Below, piece by piece: positions 35,127 through 36,228 of a stretch of DNA of 36,228 bases. How positions within the stretch are numbered: position 1 is the first letter of the stretch; each line of letters starts with the position of its first letter. The translations under genes were made by a program, and so were the position numbers. This stretch comes from Legionella sp. 515359. GTDB taxonomy: Bacteria; Pseudomonadota; Gammaproteobacteria; Legionellales; Legionellaceae. The notes under the pieces are model-generated. The model saw only the letters and a program-made list of their open reading frames with translations. It was not told the DNA's origin and ran no database searches. The stretch is taken from assembly GCA_025941565.1 (NCBI GenBank), contig JAPCYN010000036.1:1-36228 (forward strand), given 5' to 3'.

Positions 35127-35776
35127 CACTCACCTCGTACTTGCTTTTTAACTGCAGGCTTAATCTCAACACGTGAGCCAGGAGCACCAGGTATAGCACC
35201 TTTGATAAGAAGTAAATTTCTTTCAGCATCTACGCGCACCAGTTCAAGGCTTTGAACGGTACACCGAACATTACCCATTTGACCAGCCATTTTCTTACCT
35301 TTGAACACACGTCCTGGAGTTTGGTTTTGACCAATAGAACCAGGTACACGATGCGATCTGGAGTTACCATGAGTAGCATCTTGTGTTCTGAAATTATATC
35401 TTTTTACAGTACCAGCAAAACCTTTACCTTTAGTGATTCCAGCAACGTCAACGTATTGCCCAGCTGTAAATACATCAGCTACTGTTATTACTTGGCCTGC
35501 TTTGAATGCATCTTCTGAATCAACTAAAAACTCAACTAACGTGTCACCTGCTTCAATTTCAGCTTTTGCAAAGTGACCTGTTAAAGGTTTGTTAACTTTA
35601 CTAGCTTTTTTAGCACCACCTGCCAATTGAATAGCAGAGTAACCATCAGTTTCTTTAGTTTTAACTTGCGAAACTCTATTAGGGTGAACTTCAACAACAG
35701 AAACTGGAACAGAAACTCCATCTGCCATGAAGACCCGCGTCATACCGATTTTACGGCCTAATAAACCGATCATCAT
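35126..35776 (-). CDS. rplC: 50S ribosomal protein L3
   Basis: L3 helps start 50S assembly and reaches the peptidyl transferase centre; a Gln in its tip is methylated by PrmB in E. coli. It is 216 aa (209 in E. coli). [15 protein letters not shown] opens it, and the long loop has [35 protein letters not shown] and GKKMAGQMG. Two ATGs start the frame (35776, 35773); GAGG is better placed for the first. Confidence 0.98.
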   Translation of the reverse strand: MMIGLLGRKIGMTRVFMADGVSVPVSVVEVHPNRVSQVKTKETDGYSAIQLAGGAKKASKVNKPLTGHFAKAEIEAGDTLVEFLVDSEDAFKAGQVITVADVFTAGQYVDVAGITKGKGFAGTVKRYNFRTQDATHGNSRSHRVPGSIGQNQTPGRVFKGKKMAGQMGNVRCTVQSLELVRVDAERNLLLIKGAIPGAPGSRVEIKPAVKKQVRGE

Positions 35777-35809
35777 TCTAACACCTCTTTAATATCCTTC
35801 ACCCTAACA

Positions 35810-36127
35810 TTAGTCATCAAGGCTTATCTGAACATCAACCCCAGCAGCCAGATCTAATTTCATTAACGCATCCACTGTTTTCTCAGTTGGATGAACGATA
35901 ACGACCAGGCGTTTATGAGTACGTAATTCATATTGATCTCGTGCATCTTTATTAACATGCGGTGAAGTCAATACAGTAAATTTCTCCTTACGGACAGGCA
36001 AAGGTATTGGCCCACGAACTTGTGCACCAGTACGTTTTGCTGTCTCTACAATTTCTCGAGTTGATAAGTCAATCAACCGATGATCAAAGGATTTTAATCT
36101 TATTTTAATGTTTTGATTGCTACTCAT
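35810..36127 (-). CDS. rpsJ: 30S ribosomal protein S10
   Basis: S10 (NusE) is a 30S head protein and, with NusB, part of antitermination complexes. It is 105 aa: [42 protein letters not shown] and the loop [10 protein letters not shown]. It begins the S10 group, only 5 bases after the tuf stop, so there is no room for an S10 leader of the E. coli kind here. Confidence 0.98.
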   Translation of the reverse strand: MSSNQNIKIRLKSFDHRLIDLSTREIVETAKRTGAQVRGPIPLPVRKEKFTVLTSPHVNKDARDQYELRTHKRLVVIVHPTEKTVDALMKLDLAAGVDVQISLDD

Positions 36128-36132
36128 TGTAA

Positions 36133-36228
36133 TTACTCGATAATTTTAGCGACAACACCGGCGCCAACAGTACGGCCACCTTCCCGAATTGCGAAACGTA
36201 AACCTTCGTCCATTGCAATAGGTGCATG
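36133..36228 (-). CDS. tuf: Elongation factor Tu, C-terminal end (partial)
   Basis: The last 31 codons of EF-Tu are present, reading [17 protein letters not shown] then [13 protein letters not shown] and a stop. The rest lies beyond the window. EF-Tu brings aminoacyl-tRNA to the ribosome. The gene is upstream of rpsJ on the same strand with 5 bases between, the usual str/S10 junction. Confidence 0.97.

Noticed and set aside
1-36228. CRISPR arrays, rRNA, tRNA, insertion sequences or prophage genes
   Set aside because: No regularly spaced repeats, cloverleaf-like genes, transposase or phage proteins were seen on either strand.

Overview
The window comes from an A+T-rich gammaproteobacterium, most probably a Legionella species. 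The right half is the gammaproteobacterial S10-spc-alpha ribosomal protein block in canonical order. Between the housekeeping genes on the left sit three large proteins with no obvious housekeeping family and with acidic or polar tails like Dot/Icm effectors. There is also a cluster that looks built to make the very-long-chain fatty acid known from Legionella lipid A. Genus is inferred from these traits and from memory of L. pneumophila gene order; no database search was possible.

Layout. 1-2045: bamE (+), facing an overlapping minus-strand set of an alpha/beta-hydrolase esterase, ratA and rnfH. 2244-5165: a 973-aa putative effector with a Ser-Asp-His hydrolase-like N-terminus and a membrane-anchored C-terminus. 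5324-6291: lptM and dapF. 6506-8779: a 757-aa helical putative effector. 8786-14405 (-): fabL-like enoyl-ACP reductase, AcpXL-like carrier protein, double-hotdog dehydratase, ketoacyl synthase, a second ketoacyl synthase without the active-site cysteine, and an LpxL-family acyltransferase, tightly coupled and resembling the rhizobial acpXL-lpxXL set. 14651-16367: a YajR-type MFS transporter and a small cupin. 16472-19440: a divergent module in which a MerR regulator fused to the queuosine enzyme QueF faces a Nudix hydrolase followed by a second MerR (TipAS type). Both MerR genes sit behind near-identical 19-bp-spacer MerR promoters. 19595-20065: ssb. 20543-22261: an isolated 572-aa protein with a GT-B-like body and ankyrin-like C-terminus, flanked by gene-poor DNA.

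22685-36228 (-): the tuf 3' end, then the S10 genes (rpsJ to rpsQ), spc genes (rplN to rpmJ, with secY) and alpha genes (rpsM to rplQ), closed by a strong terminator just after rplQ. Promoter-like sequences lie upstream of rplN and rpsM, matching the classical operon boundaries, while tuf runs into rpsJ with only 5 bases between. The points of most interest are the MerR-QueF fusion with its shared operators, the complete fatty-acid elongation/transfer cluster with a cysteine-less synthase, the three candidate effectors, and a long-form S14 that keeps a full four-cysteine zinc motif.
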